DNA from: Cytophagaceae bacterium UBA7467
GTDB lineage: Bacteria; Bacteroidota; Bacteroidia; Cytophagales; Spirosomataceae
Reading direction: 5' to 3'
DNA: 64,000 nucleotides
Assembly (NCBI GenBank): GCA_002479785.1
Contig: DLPD01000034.1
Coordinates: forward strand, 1 to 64,000
The notes beneath the pieces are model-generated. The model was not told the DNA's origin. It did no database searches and worked only from the letters and a program-made list of their open reading frames with translations. Positions within the stretch are counted from its first letter, which is position 1, and each line of letters opens with the position of its first letter. Made by a program: the position numbers and the translations under genes. This document shows, piece by piece, positions 7,004-15,906 of the stretch.

Positions 7004-8746
7004 ATGGGACAAACCCAAACTCAAACCGAAGCAGCTAATCAACCTGACCAAAAGAAATTTTTGTCTGGCGCTCAAGCTATCATGCAATCATTGGTAGAGC
7101 AGGGTGTGGACACGATTTTTGGTTACCCAGGTGGTGCCATTATGCCTACCTATGATGCGCTTTTCGATTACCAAGATCGCCTTAAACATATTTTAGTTCG
7201 TCACGAACAAGGAGCTGGCCATGCTGCGCAAGGCTACGCGCGTATGTTAAATAAGGCGGGGGTTTGCATGGTGACTTCAGGTCCTGGGGCTACGAACTTA
7301 ATCACGCCCATTGCAGATGCGATGCTCGATTCTACGCCATTGGTTTGTATCGTGGGTCAAGTGAAAGGAAATTTATTAGGAACCGATGCATTCCAAGAAT
7401 GCGATTTGATCGGTATTTCCATGCCCGTGACGAAGTGGAATTACCAAGTCATCGATGCGAATGAGATTCCTGAAATCATGGCGAAAGCTTTCTACATCGC
7501 AGAATCAGGTCGTCCAGGTCCAGTTTTAATTGATATTACGCGCACGGCTCAAACGGATTTGATGACTGTGCCTTTTGAATACAAGCCTTGTACCTCGATC
7601 ATCTCATACAAGCCTCGCATTGTTCCCAAGCCAGAACATGTAGAAGCAGCTGCGAAATTAATTAACGGGGCAAAGAAACCTTATATTTTAGCGGGTCATG
7701 GTGTTTTAATAGCTGGAGCGGAGAAAGAATTAAATGATTTCGTGGATAAGACGGGCATTCCGGTAGCGACAACCTTATTAGGAATGTCAGCGATGGATGC
7801 AGATCACCCGCTTTATGTAGGCTGGCCAGGTATGCACGGAAATTATGGTGCAAACGTATTAACGAACTCATGCGACGTTTTGATCGCGATCGGGATGCGT
7901 TTTGATGACCGTATCACGGGAGATTTAGCGACTTACGCGAAGCAAGCGAAAGTCGTACATATTGAAATCGACCCGAGTGAAGTGGATAAAAATGTGAAGG
8001 CGGATGCTCCAGTGGTAGGTGATGCGAAGGCAGCACTTCAAGCATTGTTGCCTTTAGTAAATAAGGCAGACCATAGCGCCTGGAGAGCTGAATTCAAGAA
8101 ATACGACGATGAGGAATACGAGAAAATCACGAAGAAAGATTTGTTCCACGAAGGGGATAAAATCAAAATGGGTGAGGCCGTAAATCTCTTGTCCGATAAA
8201 ACGAAAGGGGAAGCCGTAGTCGTAACGGATGTAGGGCAACACCAAATGATTACGAATCGCTATTATCGTTTCAAAAAACGTAATTCGATCGTCACTTCGG
8301 GTGGCGCTGGAACCATGGGCTTTGCCTTACCTGCGGCTTTTGGAGCTAAAGTAGCTGTTCCTCAGCGCGAGGTAGTGGCTATAATCGGGGATGGTGGTTT
8401 CCAAATGACGTTGCAAGAACTCGGCACCATCGCGCAAAGCGGCTTGCCGGTGAAAATAATCATCTTGAATAATAACTTCTTAGGCATGGTGCGCCAGTGG
8501 CAGCAATTGTTCTTTGAGAACCGTTATTCATTCGTAGAATTACAGAATCCTGATTTCATTACGATTGCGAAAGGTTTCGGCATTGCGGGCCATACCGTTT
8601 CGGATCGAGCAGAATTGAGTGATTCATTAGATACTTTATTGAATTCAGATAAGCCTTATCTGTTAGAAATCGTTTGTGAAAAAGAGGAAAATGTATTCCC
8701 CATGGTACCTGCAGGTGGCTGTGTAACCAGCGTGAGGCTAGAATAA
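7004..8746 (+). CDS. ilvB: Acetolactate synthase, large catalytic subunit
   Basis: Thiamine-diphosphate enzyme that condenses two pyruvates, or pyruvate and 2-oxobutyrate, in the first common step of branched-chain amino acid synthesis. The 580-residue protein has the catalytic Glu in RHEQGAGHAAQGYA (about 64-77), central domain, and C-terminal cofactor motif GDGGFQM (from about 463) with the NNNFLGMVRQWQ segment. The ATG at 7004 was preferred to an in-frame TTG three codons earlier. It is followed by ilvN after 2 nt, as expected for a holoenzyme made of two subunits. Confidence 0.97.
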   Translation: MGQTQTQTEAANQPDQKKFLSGAQAIMQSLVEQGVDTIFGYPGGAIMPTYDALFDYQDRLKHILVRHEQGAGHAAQGYARMLNKAGVCMVTSGPGATNLITPIADAMLDSTPLVCIVGQVKGNLLGTDAFQECDLIGISMPVTKWNYQVIDANEIPEIMAKAFYIAESGRPGPVLIDITRTAQTDLMTVPFEYKPCTSIISYKPRIVPKPEHVEAAAKLINGAKKPYILAGHGVLIAGAEKELNDFVDKTGIPVATTLLGMSAMDADHPLYVGWPGMHGNYGANVLTNSCDVLIAIGMRFDDRITGDLATYAKQAKVVHIEIDPSEVDKNVKADAPVVGDAKAALQALLPLVNKADHSAWRAEFKKYDDEEYEKITKKDLFHEGDKIKMGEAVNLLSDKTKGEAVVVTDVGQHQMITNRYYRFKKRNSIVTSGGAGTMGFALPAAFGAKVAVPQREVVAIIGDGGFQMTLQELGTIAQSGLPVKIIILNNNFLGMVRQWQQLFFENRYSFVELQNPDFITIAKGFGIAGHTVSDRAELSDSLDTLLNSDKPYLLEIVCEKEENVFPMVPAGGCVTSVRLE

Positions 8747-8748
8747 TT

Positions 8749-9285
8749 ATGTTAACGAATTACACTATTTCCGTTTTTACGACTAATACGGTCGGTTTAT
8801 TAAATCGCATCACCATTATTTTCACGCGTCGTCGGGTCAATATCGAGAGTTTGACGGTTTCTGAGACAGAGCGTAAAGGTGTATCTCGTTTTACCATCGT
8901 GATTAAGCACGAAAATCGAGAATTCGTTGAAAAATTAGTTCGCCAAATCCGTAAAGTAACAGACGTTCTCGCCGTATTTGGTTACCTAGATGACGAAATC
9001 GTTTTCAACGAAATCGCCTTATTTAAGATTGCGACACCGCTAGGAGGAACTCCAGTGGATGTGAAAACGATTAATTTAGATTGGAATGCGAAGATTGTGC
9101 ACTTTGGCCTAGATTATGTAGTTGTAGAAAAGAATGGCTCGGAGGAAGAAATTCAGGAGTTTTATGCCTATTTGAAAAAATGGGAAATATTAGAATACGT
9201 TAAGTCGGGTCGTGTTGCCGTAGGTAAAACGGAGAAAGGCTTAGTGGAGTTTTTGCCGGAAGAGGGCAATTGGGAAATCGTATAA
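8749..9285 (+). CDS. ilvN: Acetolactate synthase, small regulatory subunit
   Basis: Binds the catalytic subunit, raises its activity and carries valine feedback inhibition (family knowledge). The 178 residues comprise an N-terminal ACT domain (about 3-80, TISVFTTNTVGLLNRITIIFTRRRVNIESL region) and a C-terminal domain common to larger IlvN/IlvH forms. It starts 2 nt after ilvB and is followed by ilvC 33 nt downstream. Since the IlvA in this window has no ACT-like domain, this subunit is the only clear allosteric sensor in the cluster. Confidence 0.95.
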   Translation: MLTNYTISVFTTNTVGLLNRITIIFTRRRVNIESLTVSETERKGVSRFTIVIKHENREFVEKLVRQIRKVTDVLAVFGYLDDEIVFNEIALFKIATPLGGTPVDVKTINLDWNAKIVHFGLDYVVVEKNGSEEEIQEFYAYLKKWEILEYVKSGRVAVGKTEKGLVEFLPEEGNWEIV

Positions 9286-9318
9286 TCGAACAAAGAATAT
9301 AAATTAAATAACAAAAAA

Positions 9319-10362
9319 ATGGCAAAGATTAATTTCGGTGGAGTTGTTGAAGACATCGTAACAAGAGAAGAGTTTCCATTAGAGAAGGCTAGACAAGTAT
9401 TAGCAGATCAAACGATTGCAGTAATCGGATATGGAGTTCAAGGTCCAGGACAAGCGTTAAACATGAAAGACAATGGTCTGAATGTAATCGTAGGTCAACG
9501 TAAAGGTAAAACGTATGACAAAGCTGTCGCTGACGGTTGGGTTCCAGGTGTGACTTTATTTGAAATCGAAGAAGCTTTGGAAAAAGGTACTATCATCTGT
9601 TACTTACTTTCTGATGCGGCTCAAATCGAGTTATGGCCTACAGTGAAGAAATATTTGACGGCTGGTAAGTCTCTCTATTTCTCTCACGGATTCGGAATCA
9701 CGTACAAAGAGAAAACAGGAATCGTTCCTCCAGCAGATGTGGACGTATTCTTAGCGGCACCTAAAGGTTCAGGTACTTCTTTACGTCGTTTATTTGTAGC
9801 AGGTAAAGGTTTGAACTCTTCGTTCGCTGTTTACCAAGATGCAACGGGTAAAGCACGTGAGAAATGTATTGCGATGGCGATAGGTGTAGGTTCTGGTTAT
9901 TTATTTGAAACAGATTTCTACAAAGAAGTAACATCTGACCTAACGGGTGAGCGTGGAACTTTAATGGGAGCTATCCAAGGTATCTTCGCTGCACAATACG
10001 AAGTATTACGCGCGAATGGTCACTCTCCATCTGAAGCTTTCAATGAAACGGTGGAAGAATTAACACAATCGTTAATGCCATTAGTGGCTGAAAACGGAAT
10101 GGATTGGATGTATGCAAACTGTTCAACTACGGCGCAACGTGGTGCTTTGGATTGGTGGAAGCCATTCCGTGATGCAACTAAGCCTGTATTTGAGCAATTA
10201 TACAACTCAGTTAAAACACAAGCGGAAGCAGAACGTTCCATTACGTTGAACTCTCAGCCGGATTACCGCGTGAAATTAGAAGCTGAATTACAAGAAATGC
10301 GTGATTCAGAAATGTGGAGAGCAGGGGCTGCGGTACGTAGCTTGCGTCCAGAGAATAACTAA
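9319..10362 (+). CDS. ilvC: Ketol-acid reductoisomerase
   Basis: Second step of valine/isoleucine synthesis: Mg2+-dependent alkyl shift and NAD(P)H reduction of acetolactate or acetohydroxybutyrate. The 347-residue length is that of class I enzymes. The Rossmann motif GYGVQGPGQALNMKDNG (about 34-50) is followed by VGQRKGKTYDKA, and the C-terminal knotted domain carries TGERGTLMGA (about 212) and metal-binding glutamates. It is the last gene of the ilvDBNC run and ends in a strong terminator. Confidence 0.97.
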   Translation: MAKINFGGVVEDIVTREEFPLEKARQVLADQTIAVIGYGVQGPGQALNMKDNGLNVIVGQRKGKTYDKAVADGWVPGVTLFEIEEALEKGTIICYLLSDAAQIELWPTVKKYLTAGKSLYFSHGFGITYKEKTGIVPPADVDVFLAAPKGSGTSLRRLFVAGKGLNSSFAVYQDATGKAREKCIAMAIGVGSGYLFETDFYKEVTSDLTGERGTLMGAIQGIFAAQYEVLRANGHSPSEAFNETVEELTQSLMPLVAENGMDWMYANCSTTAQRGALDWWKPFRDATKPVFEQLYNSVKTQAEAERSITLNSQPDYRVKLEAELQEMRDSEMWRAGAAVRSLRPENN

Positions 10363-10377
10363 TTTTTAAGGTACTTG

Positions 10378-10413
10378 AAAAAGGGTAGGCAAGCGATTGT
10401 CTACCCTTTTTTT
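10378..10413 (+). terminator. Rho-independent terminator of the ilvDBNC operon
   Basis: A 15-bp stem with one G-U pair (GGGTAGGCAA with TTGTCTACCC, flanked by A5 and T5) around a GCGA tetraloop, ending in a T tract. The A and T runs on both sides make it potentially bidirectional. Confidence 0.88.
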
Positions 10414-10415
10414 GT

Positions 10416-10423
10416 TAATTTTG
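10416..10423 (+). promoter_or_regulatory. Putative -7 box of ilvA
   Basis: TAATTTTG matches TAnnTTTG, starts 3 nt after the ilvC terminator tail and ends 6 nt before the ATG at 10430. The ilvA mRNA would therefore be leaderless or nearly so. Confidence 0.55.
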
Positions 10424-10429
10424 GGGCGC

Positions 10430-11413
10430 ATGGAATTCAACAAACTAAAACACGTTCCTAGCGTCATAGAAATAAAACAGGTAGCGGAACAGCTAAAGGG
10501 GGTTATATCAGAGACGCCTTTAGAATTCTCTGCCTCACTTTCTGCGCGCTATGGGGCAACTATCTATTTAAAGCGCGAAGATTTGCAGGTCGTTCGCTCC
10601 TATAAAATCAGGGGTGCCTACCACAAAATTTCGAATATTCCCTCGGAGTTAAGGTCGAAAGGGGTGGTGGCTGCGTCTGCAGGTAACCATGCACAAGGCG
10701 TTGCTTTAGCCTGTGCTTTACTGGGAATTCAAGCTCATATTTTCATGCCTAAATCCACTCCGCTACAAAAAGTGGAGGCGGTCCGTTTTTTTGGGAAGGA
10801 AAAGGTGCGTATTTACATAGTGGGGGAGACTTATGATGAGGCTTTCGCGGCTTCACGTAAATTCTGTGAGACAAATGGAGCTATTTATATTCCTCCATTC
10901 GATGATTTTGACATTATTGCAGGTCAAGCTACGGTGACCTTGGAGATTTTAGATTCGGTGGTGCCTGACTTTCTGTTCGTGGCCATTGGAGGAGGAGGTT
11001 TAGCCGCAGGAGCTGCCTTAGTTTTACCTTCTTCTACTCAATTGATAGGAGTGGAGCCGGCAGGAGCGCCATCGATGCAGCAGAGTTTGGAGGCTTCAAA
11101 AGTGGTTGTTCTGCCGGAAATTGATCGCTTTGTTGATGGTGCTTCCGTGAAGCAAGTGGGTGTAAAGACTTTTGCCATTTGTGCCAAAGGCTTAGCTCGC
11201 ATGTTAACCGTAACGAAGAAAGCCCTTTGCCAAACCATGCTTGATCTCTATGCGTTACGAAGTATGATCGTGGAGCCAGCCGGCGCTTTAAGTGTGGCGG
11301 GGTTAGAAGAAATGGCGGATGAAATCAAGGGTAAAACGGTCGTTTGTGTCATCTCGGGTGGGAATTTCGATCCTAAGCGCTTCCCAGAGATAAAATCACT
11401 AGCCTTGGCTTAA
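10430..11413 (+). CDS. ilvA: Threonine dehydratase, short form without regulatory domain
   Basis: PLP enzyme that deaminates threonine to 2-oxobutyrate, the isoleucine precursor. PLP lysine Lys59 lies in RSYKIRGAYHK (56-66), and the glycine-rich phosphate loop AIGGGGLAAG is at about 180. At 327 residues it contains only the catalytic fold-type II domain; biosynthetic IlvA proteins usually carry one or two C-terminal ACT-like domains. It is thus the length of catabolic TdcB-type enzymes, yet it sits between ilvC and leuA, so a biosynthetic role is likely. The ATG at 10430 was chosen because the promoter box ends just before it; the in-frame TTG at 10397 lies in the terminator. Confidence 0.9.
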   Translation: MEFNKLKHVPSVIEIKQVAEQLKGVISETPLEFSASLSARYGATIYLKREDLQVVRSYKIRGAYHKISNIPSELRSKGVVAASAGNHAQGVALACALLGIQAHIFMPKSTPLQKVEAVRFFGKEKVRIYIVGETYDEAFAASRKFCETNGAIYIPPFDDFDIIAGQATVTLEILDSVVPDFLFVAIGGGGLAAGAALVLPSSTQLIGVEPAGAPSMQQSLEASKVVVLPEIDRFVDGASVKQVGVKTFAICAKGLARMLTVTKKALCQTMLDLYALRSMIVEPAGALSVAGLEEMADEIKGKTVVCVISGGNFDPKRFPEIKSLALA

Positions 11414-11627
11414 AAAAGTACAAAATTTTTATTTTCTGGCTCTGCTTCTTATTTTAGATTATGTATCTAATTAAATTGAATAATATAGATTTTTTATAGT
11501 AAAATTATCTTTATTTAATTGATATTAAGATTTTTAATCTATACTTTATCCTCTCCAATCTCTCATCTCCTTGCTTGCAAAATGAATTAGGTGTAATTTC
11601 ACATCGAAATAAAACACCTGAAGCAAG
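11414..11627 (+). other. AT-rich intergenic region upstream of leuA
   Basis: A 214-nt, very AT-rich stretch. It holds a small hairpin (TTAGAT at 11454-11459 with ATCTAA at 11465-11470) and GGTGT/ACACC arms just upstream of leuA. TAATTTCA in that segment is a two-mismatch -7 box candidate. No leader peptide rich in leucine codons was found. Confidence 0.4.
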
Positions 11628-12767
11628 ATGAGTAACCGCATTCAAATTTTTGATACTACCTTACGAGATGGCGAGCAAGTTCCCGGTTGTCAGTTAAACC
11701 GAGAAGAGAAAGTAGAAGTAGCCAAGCAACTTGAGCTCTTAGGTGTAGATATCATAGAAGCGGGTTTCCCTATTTCTTCTCCTGGAGATTTTGCTTCAGT
11801 TCAGGCTATTTGTGACGCAGTGACTGAACCTACCGTTTGCGCGCTGACACGTGCTAAAAAGGAAGATATTGACGCTGCCGTTGCAGCCTTGAAAACAGCT
11901 CGTAAGCCTCGTATTCACACAGGAATTGGTTCTTCAGATGTGCACATCAAGCATAAATTCAATTCGACTCGCGAAGAAATTATTGAGCGTGGTGTTTGGG
12001 CGGTTAAGTATGCCAAATCCTTTGTAGAAGATGTCGAGTTCTTCGCAGAAGATGCGGGTCGGGCTGACTTAGCTTTTTTGGCACAACTAACGCGTGAAGT
12101 TATCAAAGCTGGTGCAACCGTTGTTAACTTGCCAGATACCACTGGATATTTATTGCCACACGTGATGCACGATCGCATTAAGTATTTATACGAAAACGTT
12201 GATAATATTCATCAAGCGACGATTTCGATGCACAATCACAATGATTTAGGATTAGCTACAGCGAATACTATTGCTGGAATCCAGGCGGGAGCCCGCCAAG
12301 TTGAAGTAACGATTAATGGTATTGGAGAGCGGGCAGGAAATACTTCCTTAGAAGAAGTAGCTATGATTTTAAACGTGCACAAAGATTTAGGTTTTACAAC
12401 GGGCATCAAGCCTAAATACCTATACCCTACGAGTACTTTAGTTTCTAACTTAATGGGCATGTACGTACAACCAAACAAGGCGGTTGTAGGGGCAAACGCT
12501 TTTGCTCACTCATCCGGAATTCACCAAGATGGGTTCTTAAAGCATGCACAAAACTATGAAATTATGAGTCCTGAAGACGTGGGAGTGTCTTCGTCTGCGA
12601 TTTTATTAACCTCGCGTTCAGGTCGTGCTGCTTTGCGCCACCGTTTGACATTATTGGGGTTTGATTTTGATAAACCAGAATTGGATAAGATCTATACTCG
12701 CTTTTTGTTAATGGCTGATGAAAGGAAAATGATTCATGATGAAGATTTGAAAGAGCTTATTGGGTGA
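11628..12767 (+). CDS. leuA: 2-isopropylmalate synthase, short form
   Basis: Condenses acetyl-CoA with 2-oxoisovalerate in the first committed step of leucine synthesis. The 379-residue protein shows the DRE-TIM motif FDTTLRDGEQ (8-17) and the metal-binding HNH (His202, His204) in SMHNHNDLGLATAN. The subdomain block SSGIHQDG is at about 303. It lacks the roughly 120-residue C-terminal LeuA regulatory domain of 500-residue enzymes. Homocitrate or citramalate synthases are related alternatives, but the ilv context favours LeuA. leuB, leuC and leuD are not in the window. Confidence 0.88.
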   Translation: MSNRIQIFDTTLRDGEQVPGCQLNREEKVEVAKQLELLGVDIIEAGFPISSPGDFASVQAICDAVTEPTVCALTRAKKEDIDAAVAALKTARKPRIHTGIGSSDVHIKHKFNSTREEIIERGVWAVKYAKSFVEDVEFFAEDAGRADLAFLAQLTREVIKAGATVVNLPDTTGYLLPHVMHDRIKYLYENVDNIHQATISMHNHNDLGLATANTIAGIQAGARQVEVTINGIGERAGNTSLEEVAMILNVHKDLGFTTGIKPKYLYPTSTLVSNLMGMYVQPNKAVVGANAFAHSSGIHQDGFLKHAQNYEIMSPEDVGVSSSAILLTSRSGRAALRHRLTLLGFDFDKPELDKIYTRFLLMADERKMIHDEDLKELIG

Positions 12768-12784
12768 TTATTTGTTATTTAAAA

Positions 12785-12812
12785 TAGAAATCGTGCTGCG
12801 CCATGATTTCTA
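12785..12812 (+). terminator. Hairpin terminator between convergent leuA and mscS-type gene
   Basis: TAGAAATCGTG pairs with CATGATTTCTA (11 bp, one G-U) around a 6-nt loop, followed by GTTTTAAA. It lies 18 nt after the leuA stop codon between two convergent genes. Confidence 0.7.
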
Positions 12813-12840
12813 GTTTTAAACACCAATATAATCGCTACTC

Positions 12841-12869
12841 AATTCCTCCGGACTAATTTCCTTCGGACT
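12841..12869 (-). repeat. Dispersed 29-bp intergenic repeat, copy B
   Basis: Read on the minus strand it matches copy A at 853-881 in 26 of 29 positions and shows the same internal 15-nt duplication of AGTCCGRAGGA. It lies directly downstream of the mscS-type gene stop codon. Confidence 0.65.
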
Positions 12870-12871
12870 TC

Positions 12872-13939
12872 TTAGCTCCTCGCCATCACAATCTTCTCCT
12901 TCTCTAACACCTTCAATATTCCTAAATTAATCGATTGTTTTGTTGCCTGAAACTTGGCGAAGTCTTTGGTTTGTACGAAATAAGTCACGGAAATATCAAT
13001 GGAATAGGCTCCAAAACCTTCGAAAATCACCTTAGGCGCTTTTTTCTTACATAAAGGCTCTTCTTGGATGAATGCTTCAATAGCAGCGATTGCTGCTTCG
13101 ATTTGTGCTGGCTTGGTATTCAATTCGCATTGAATAGTATATTTTGCGCGTCTATAATCACGTTCGCTCATGTTTTCGAGCGATTGTGATGTTAAAAGGC
13201 GATTAGGGACTAAAATTAAATTGCCATCTGCTCCGCGGATTCGGGTGCTTCTAAATCCTATTTTTTCGATATCCCCGCTGATGGATCCAATTTGGATATT
13301 ATCACCTACGACAAATGGCAAGTCTAAAAAAATAGTAAAGGAAGCAAATAAATTTTCTAGTGTTTCACGTGCAGCTAAGGCTAGTGCTAAACCTCCAATC
13401 CCTAGTCCGGTAATGAGGGCAACCACATCCACCTCGAAAACCCGTCCTAGGAAAACAAATCCGGCGGCGGTAATAATAAAGACCATGGACAAATCGTTCA
13501 GGAAGGGAATGAATTGTTGTTTCGATTTTTGATCTGCGCCATTCCACTTTTCTTGAGCCACTAAAATAATAACCTTCATTAGGCGAACTATAACCCAAGT
13601 GACAGTGAAAATGACCGCTGATTCGAAGGCTTTTTCAATGAGGTAAAGTAGGCCAAAATTCTCCATCGGCTGAATATGCCAGGCAGATGGGACGTGGAGG
13701 TTTTGGACAGCAAAATACAAGAAGATCCAAAAGATCAGTAATTCAAATGGTTTGCGAATAAGTTGTACGCAATCTTGAATCGAGATGGATTCGTCTGGAA
13801 GAAAACGGTACACAATCTTCGAAAAGGAATTAGAGAAAAAACGTCTTAAGATAAAACTGATTAAAATAATTCCTCCGAAAAGGAGTAAATCCCATGCTGA
13901 ATTATCTAAAAAGATCCCGTTTTTTAATTCCTCCATCAT
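12872..13939 (-). CDS. MscS-family mechanosensitive ion channel
   Basis: Inner-membrane channel that opens under membrane tension and releases solutes on hypo-osmotic shock. The 355-residue protein has about four predicted membrane helices; the pore helix is the glycine/alanine-rich stretch ALITGLGIGGLALALAARE (about 182-200). The soluble MscS beta domain follows (LPFVVGDNIQIG, then EKIGFRSTRIRGADGNLILVPN). A TATATTTG box on the minus strand lies 21 nt upstream of the ATG. Two adjacent ATGs give a one-residue uncertainty in the start. It converges with leuA and is divergent from the barrel-protein gene. Confidence 0.9.
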   Translation of the reverse strand: MMEELKNGIFLDNSAWDLLLFGGIILISFILRRFFSNSFSKIVYRFLPDESISIQDCVQLIRKPFELLIFWIFLYFAVQNLHVPSAWHIQPMENFGLLYLIEKAFESAVIFTVTWVIVRLMKVIILVAQEKWNGADQKSKQQFIPFLNDLSMVFIITAAGFVFLGRVFEVDVVALITGLGIGGLALALAARETLENLFASFTIFLDLPFVVGDNIQIGSISGDIEKIGFRSTRIRGADGNLILVPNRLLTSQSLENMSERDYRRAKYTIQCELNTKPAQIEAAIAAIEAFIQEEPLCKKKAPKVIFEGFGAYSIDISVTYFVQTKDFAKFQATKQSINLGILKVLEKEKIVMARS

Positions 13940-13960
13940 TCACTTTATTAATTTTGAGTT

Positions 13961-13968
13961 CAAATATA
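13961..13968 (-). promoter_or_regulatory. Putative -7 box of the mscS-type gene
   Basis: The minus strand reads TATATTTG, a full TAnnTTTG match, 21 nt upstream of the start codon. Confidence 0.55.
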
Positions 13969-14046
13969 GCTAATAACTTAGTCGAATGTGAAATAAAATT
14001 ACGACCTTTACACACTTGTATTCCCAAAAGGGAGGATTTTAATTTT

Positions 14047-15354
14047 ATGAATTTTATTTCTTTGAATCAGCCTACAACCCTTCCGAAAACACTTCGTTCT
14101 CTATTCATCGTATTATTTTTAATGGTGAGCCCTGCACTTTGGGCACAGACGATTCTGAATTCGCCTTATTCCTATTTAGGTATGGGGGAAATTCAATCAG
14201 GAAATAATGTTACCCAAATGATGATGGGAGGTATCGGTGTTTCTAGTTCAAATGGAATCTATACGAATGTTGTTAATCCAGCTTTATTAGCGAGAAATCG
14301 CTGGACGAATTTAGAAGTAGGTATTAACACAGAATACAAAACCTTGCAGGATTACCGTCAACAGCAAAAGGTTTTTGGAGGTAATTACCAATCTCTAAAT
14401 TTGACTTTACCTGTGACAAGTCGTTGGACTATGTCTGTGGGTATTCGCCCACATTCGGCAGTAGAGTATGAAACTAGGTCTTATCGTCGCCTTAATTTAT
14501 TAGGAGTAGACAGTTTAATTTACAGTTACAAGGGTAGTGGTGGAGTGAGTAAAGTGTCCATTTCAAATGGGGTACGCCTATTTAAGGAGCTCTATGTAGG
14601 TCTGCAAATGGATTATTTATTTGGTCAAGTAAACCGGAATGTATCAACCCAAAATATGTCAGATGGCCAGTACTATAGAGTACAGCTAGAGGATTTAACT
14701 TCTTACTCAGACTTTCAATTTAAGGCTGGATTCGCCTATCGATTTAAATTGAAGAATGATATGTTTATCAATGCAGGGGCCACATTGGATTTGAATTCAA
14801 CTTTGGACGCAAATCAAGTCAAGCGATTCGCAACCATGGATCTATCCGGTCTAACTGTGATTAATGCTGATACACTAGAAAAATCTTCGAAATTCATTCA
14901 ACAAATTCCTGTTGCCAAGCGTTTTGGATTGAGTATTGAAAAAGCAGCCAAATGGATGGCCGGAATCGATTATAGCTATACGGATTGGAGTAAGGTGAAT
15001 AATAATTTAGGTCGTACAACGGCTTTGCCTGCTTCTCACAAGGTTTCAATTGGTGGAGAATATACGCCCGATATTGAGTCTATCTCCAGTTACCTTAAAC
15101 GTACTACTTACCGATTAGGCGCGTCCTATGAAAAAACAGCCTATGACTTTTTGGGGAATGGAAAGTTTGCAGTGGATAAGAACCTAAGTTTTGGTGTTGC
15201 GTTGCCGCTTCGCAATCTTTCTTTCTTGAATATTGCCTACCAGGTGGGTCGCCGTGGTTTGATCACAGATAACGGAATGGAAGAACAATACCACCGGTTG
15301 ACTTTAGGTCTGACCTTTAGTGATTTATGGTTCCAAAAGCAGAAAATCAACTAA
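14047..15354 (+). CDS. Outer-membrane beta-barrel protein, FadL/OmpP1-like
   Basis: A 435-residue exported protein with an N-terminal signal peptide (hydrophobic segment about 17-32, cleavage likely after ALWAQ) and a long series of alternating aromatic/polar strands. The GGIGVSSSNGIYTNVVNPALLARN region after the signal resembles the hatch region of FadL-like barrels. The start at 14047 was chosen because upstream in-frame ATGs overlap the divergent channel gene and lack a signal peptide. lptC follows after 9 nt, so a role in envelope lipid handling is possible but not shown. Confidence 0.72.
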   Translation: MNFISLNQPTTLPKTLRSLFIVLFLMVSPALWAQTILNSPYSYLGMGEIQSGNNVTQMMMGGIGVSSSNGIYTNVVNPALLARNRWTNLEVGINTEYKTLQDYRQQQKVFGGNYQSLNLTLPVTSRWTMSVGIRPHSAVEYETRSYRRLNLLGVDSLIYSYKGSGGVSKVSISNGVRLFKELYVGLQMDYLFGQVNRNVSTQNMSDGQYYRVQLEDLTSYSDFQFKAGFAYRFKLKNDMFINAGATLDLNSTLDANQVKRFATMDLSGLTVINADTLEKSSKFIQQIPVAKRFGLSIEKAAKWMAGIDYSYTDWSKVNNNLGRTTALPASHKVSIGGEYTPDIESISSYLKRTTYRLGASYEKTAYDFLGNGKFAVDKNLSFGVALPLRNLSFLNIAYQVGRRGLITDNGMEEQYHRLTLGLTFSDLWFQKQKIN

Positions 15355-15363
15355 TTTTCTCCC

Positions 15364-15906
15364 ATGCGCAATTCGAGTTTCCTCTTTTTGCTCTTCATTA
15401 CTAGCACTATTTTTTCTTGTCGCGAAAAAGCGGACGATTCGAAAGCGGTCTATGTGGGACCTAAATCGGAATTGTACGGAATCGATATGGTGTACTCTGA
15501 TTCAGCCAGGAAGGTGGTTAGAATGGTGACAGCCACTCAACTCACTTTAGCCTCAGAAGATCGGATTTACCCAAAGGAAATGAAGCTATGGTTTTATGAT
15601 AAAACAGGGAAAATTACCTCCGAGGTGCGCGGCGATTCAGCCCATTTCTATCGCCAAAAAAACACCTACAAACTCATTGGTCACGTGGTTATCCATAACA
15701 TTGAAAAGGGGGAAACGTTAAAAACCGATGAATTCAACTGGTTGCCGGTTGAAAAGAGAATCTTTACAGACAAGGCTGTTCAATTAAGAACACGAACGGA
15801 ATTGGTCAATGGAGTAGGCCTAGATGCGGCACAAGATTTTTCCTCGTATTCTTTGCGTAAAGTTCGTAATTCAGTAGTAGCCGTCGAAGGCATGCCAACG
15901 AATTAG
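15364..15906 (+). CDS. lptC: LPS export periplasmic protein LptC
   Basis: In the Lpt bridge LptC receives lipopolysaccharide from the LptB2FG ABC transporter and passes it to LptA. The 180-residue protein has an N-terminal hydrophobic segment ending in a lipobox-like FSC (Cys at about 19), so it may be a lipoprotein rather than a helix-anchored LptC. The body shows the beta-jellyroll pattern of the LptC/OstA fold, including REVRGDSAHFY-type repeats and the segment LIGHVVIHNIEKGETLKTDEF. It follows the barrel-protein gene by 9 nt and ends 4 bp inside the convergent cytochrome gene. Confidence 0.8.
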   Translation: MRNSSFLFLLFITSTIFSCREKADDSKAVYVGPKSELYGIDMVYSDSARKVVRMVTATQLTLASEDRIYPKEMKLWFYDKTGKITSEVRGDSAHFYRQKNTYKLIGHVVIHNIEKGETLKTDEFNWLPVEKRIFTDKAVQLRTRTELVNGVGLDAAQDFSSYSLRKVRNSVVAVEGMPTN

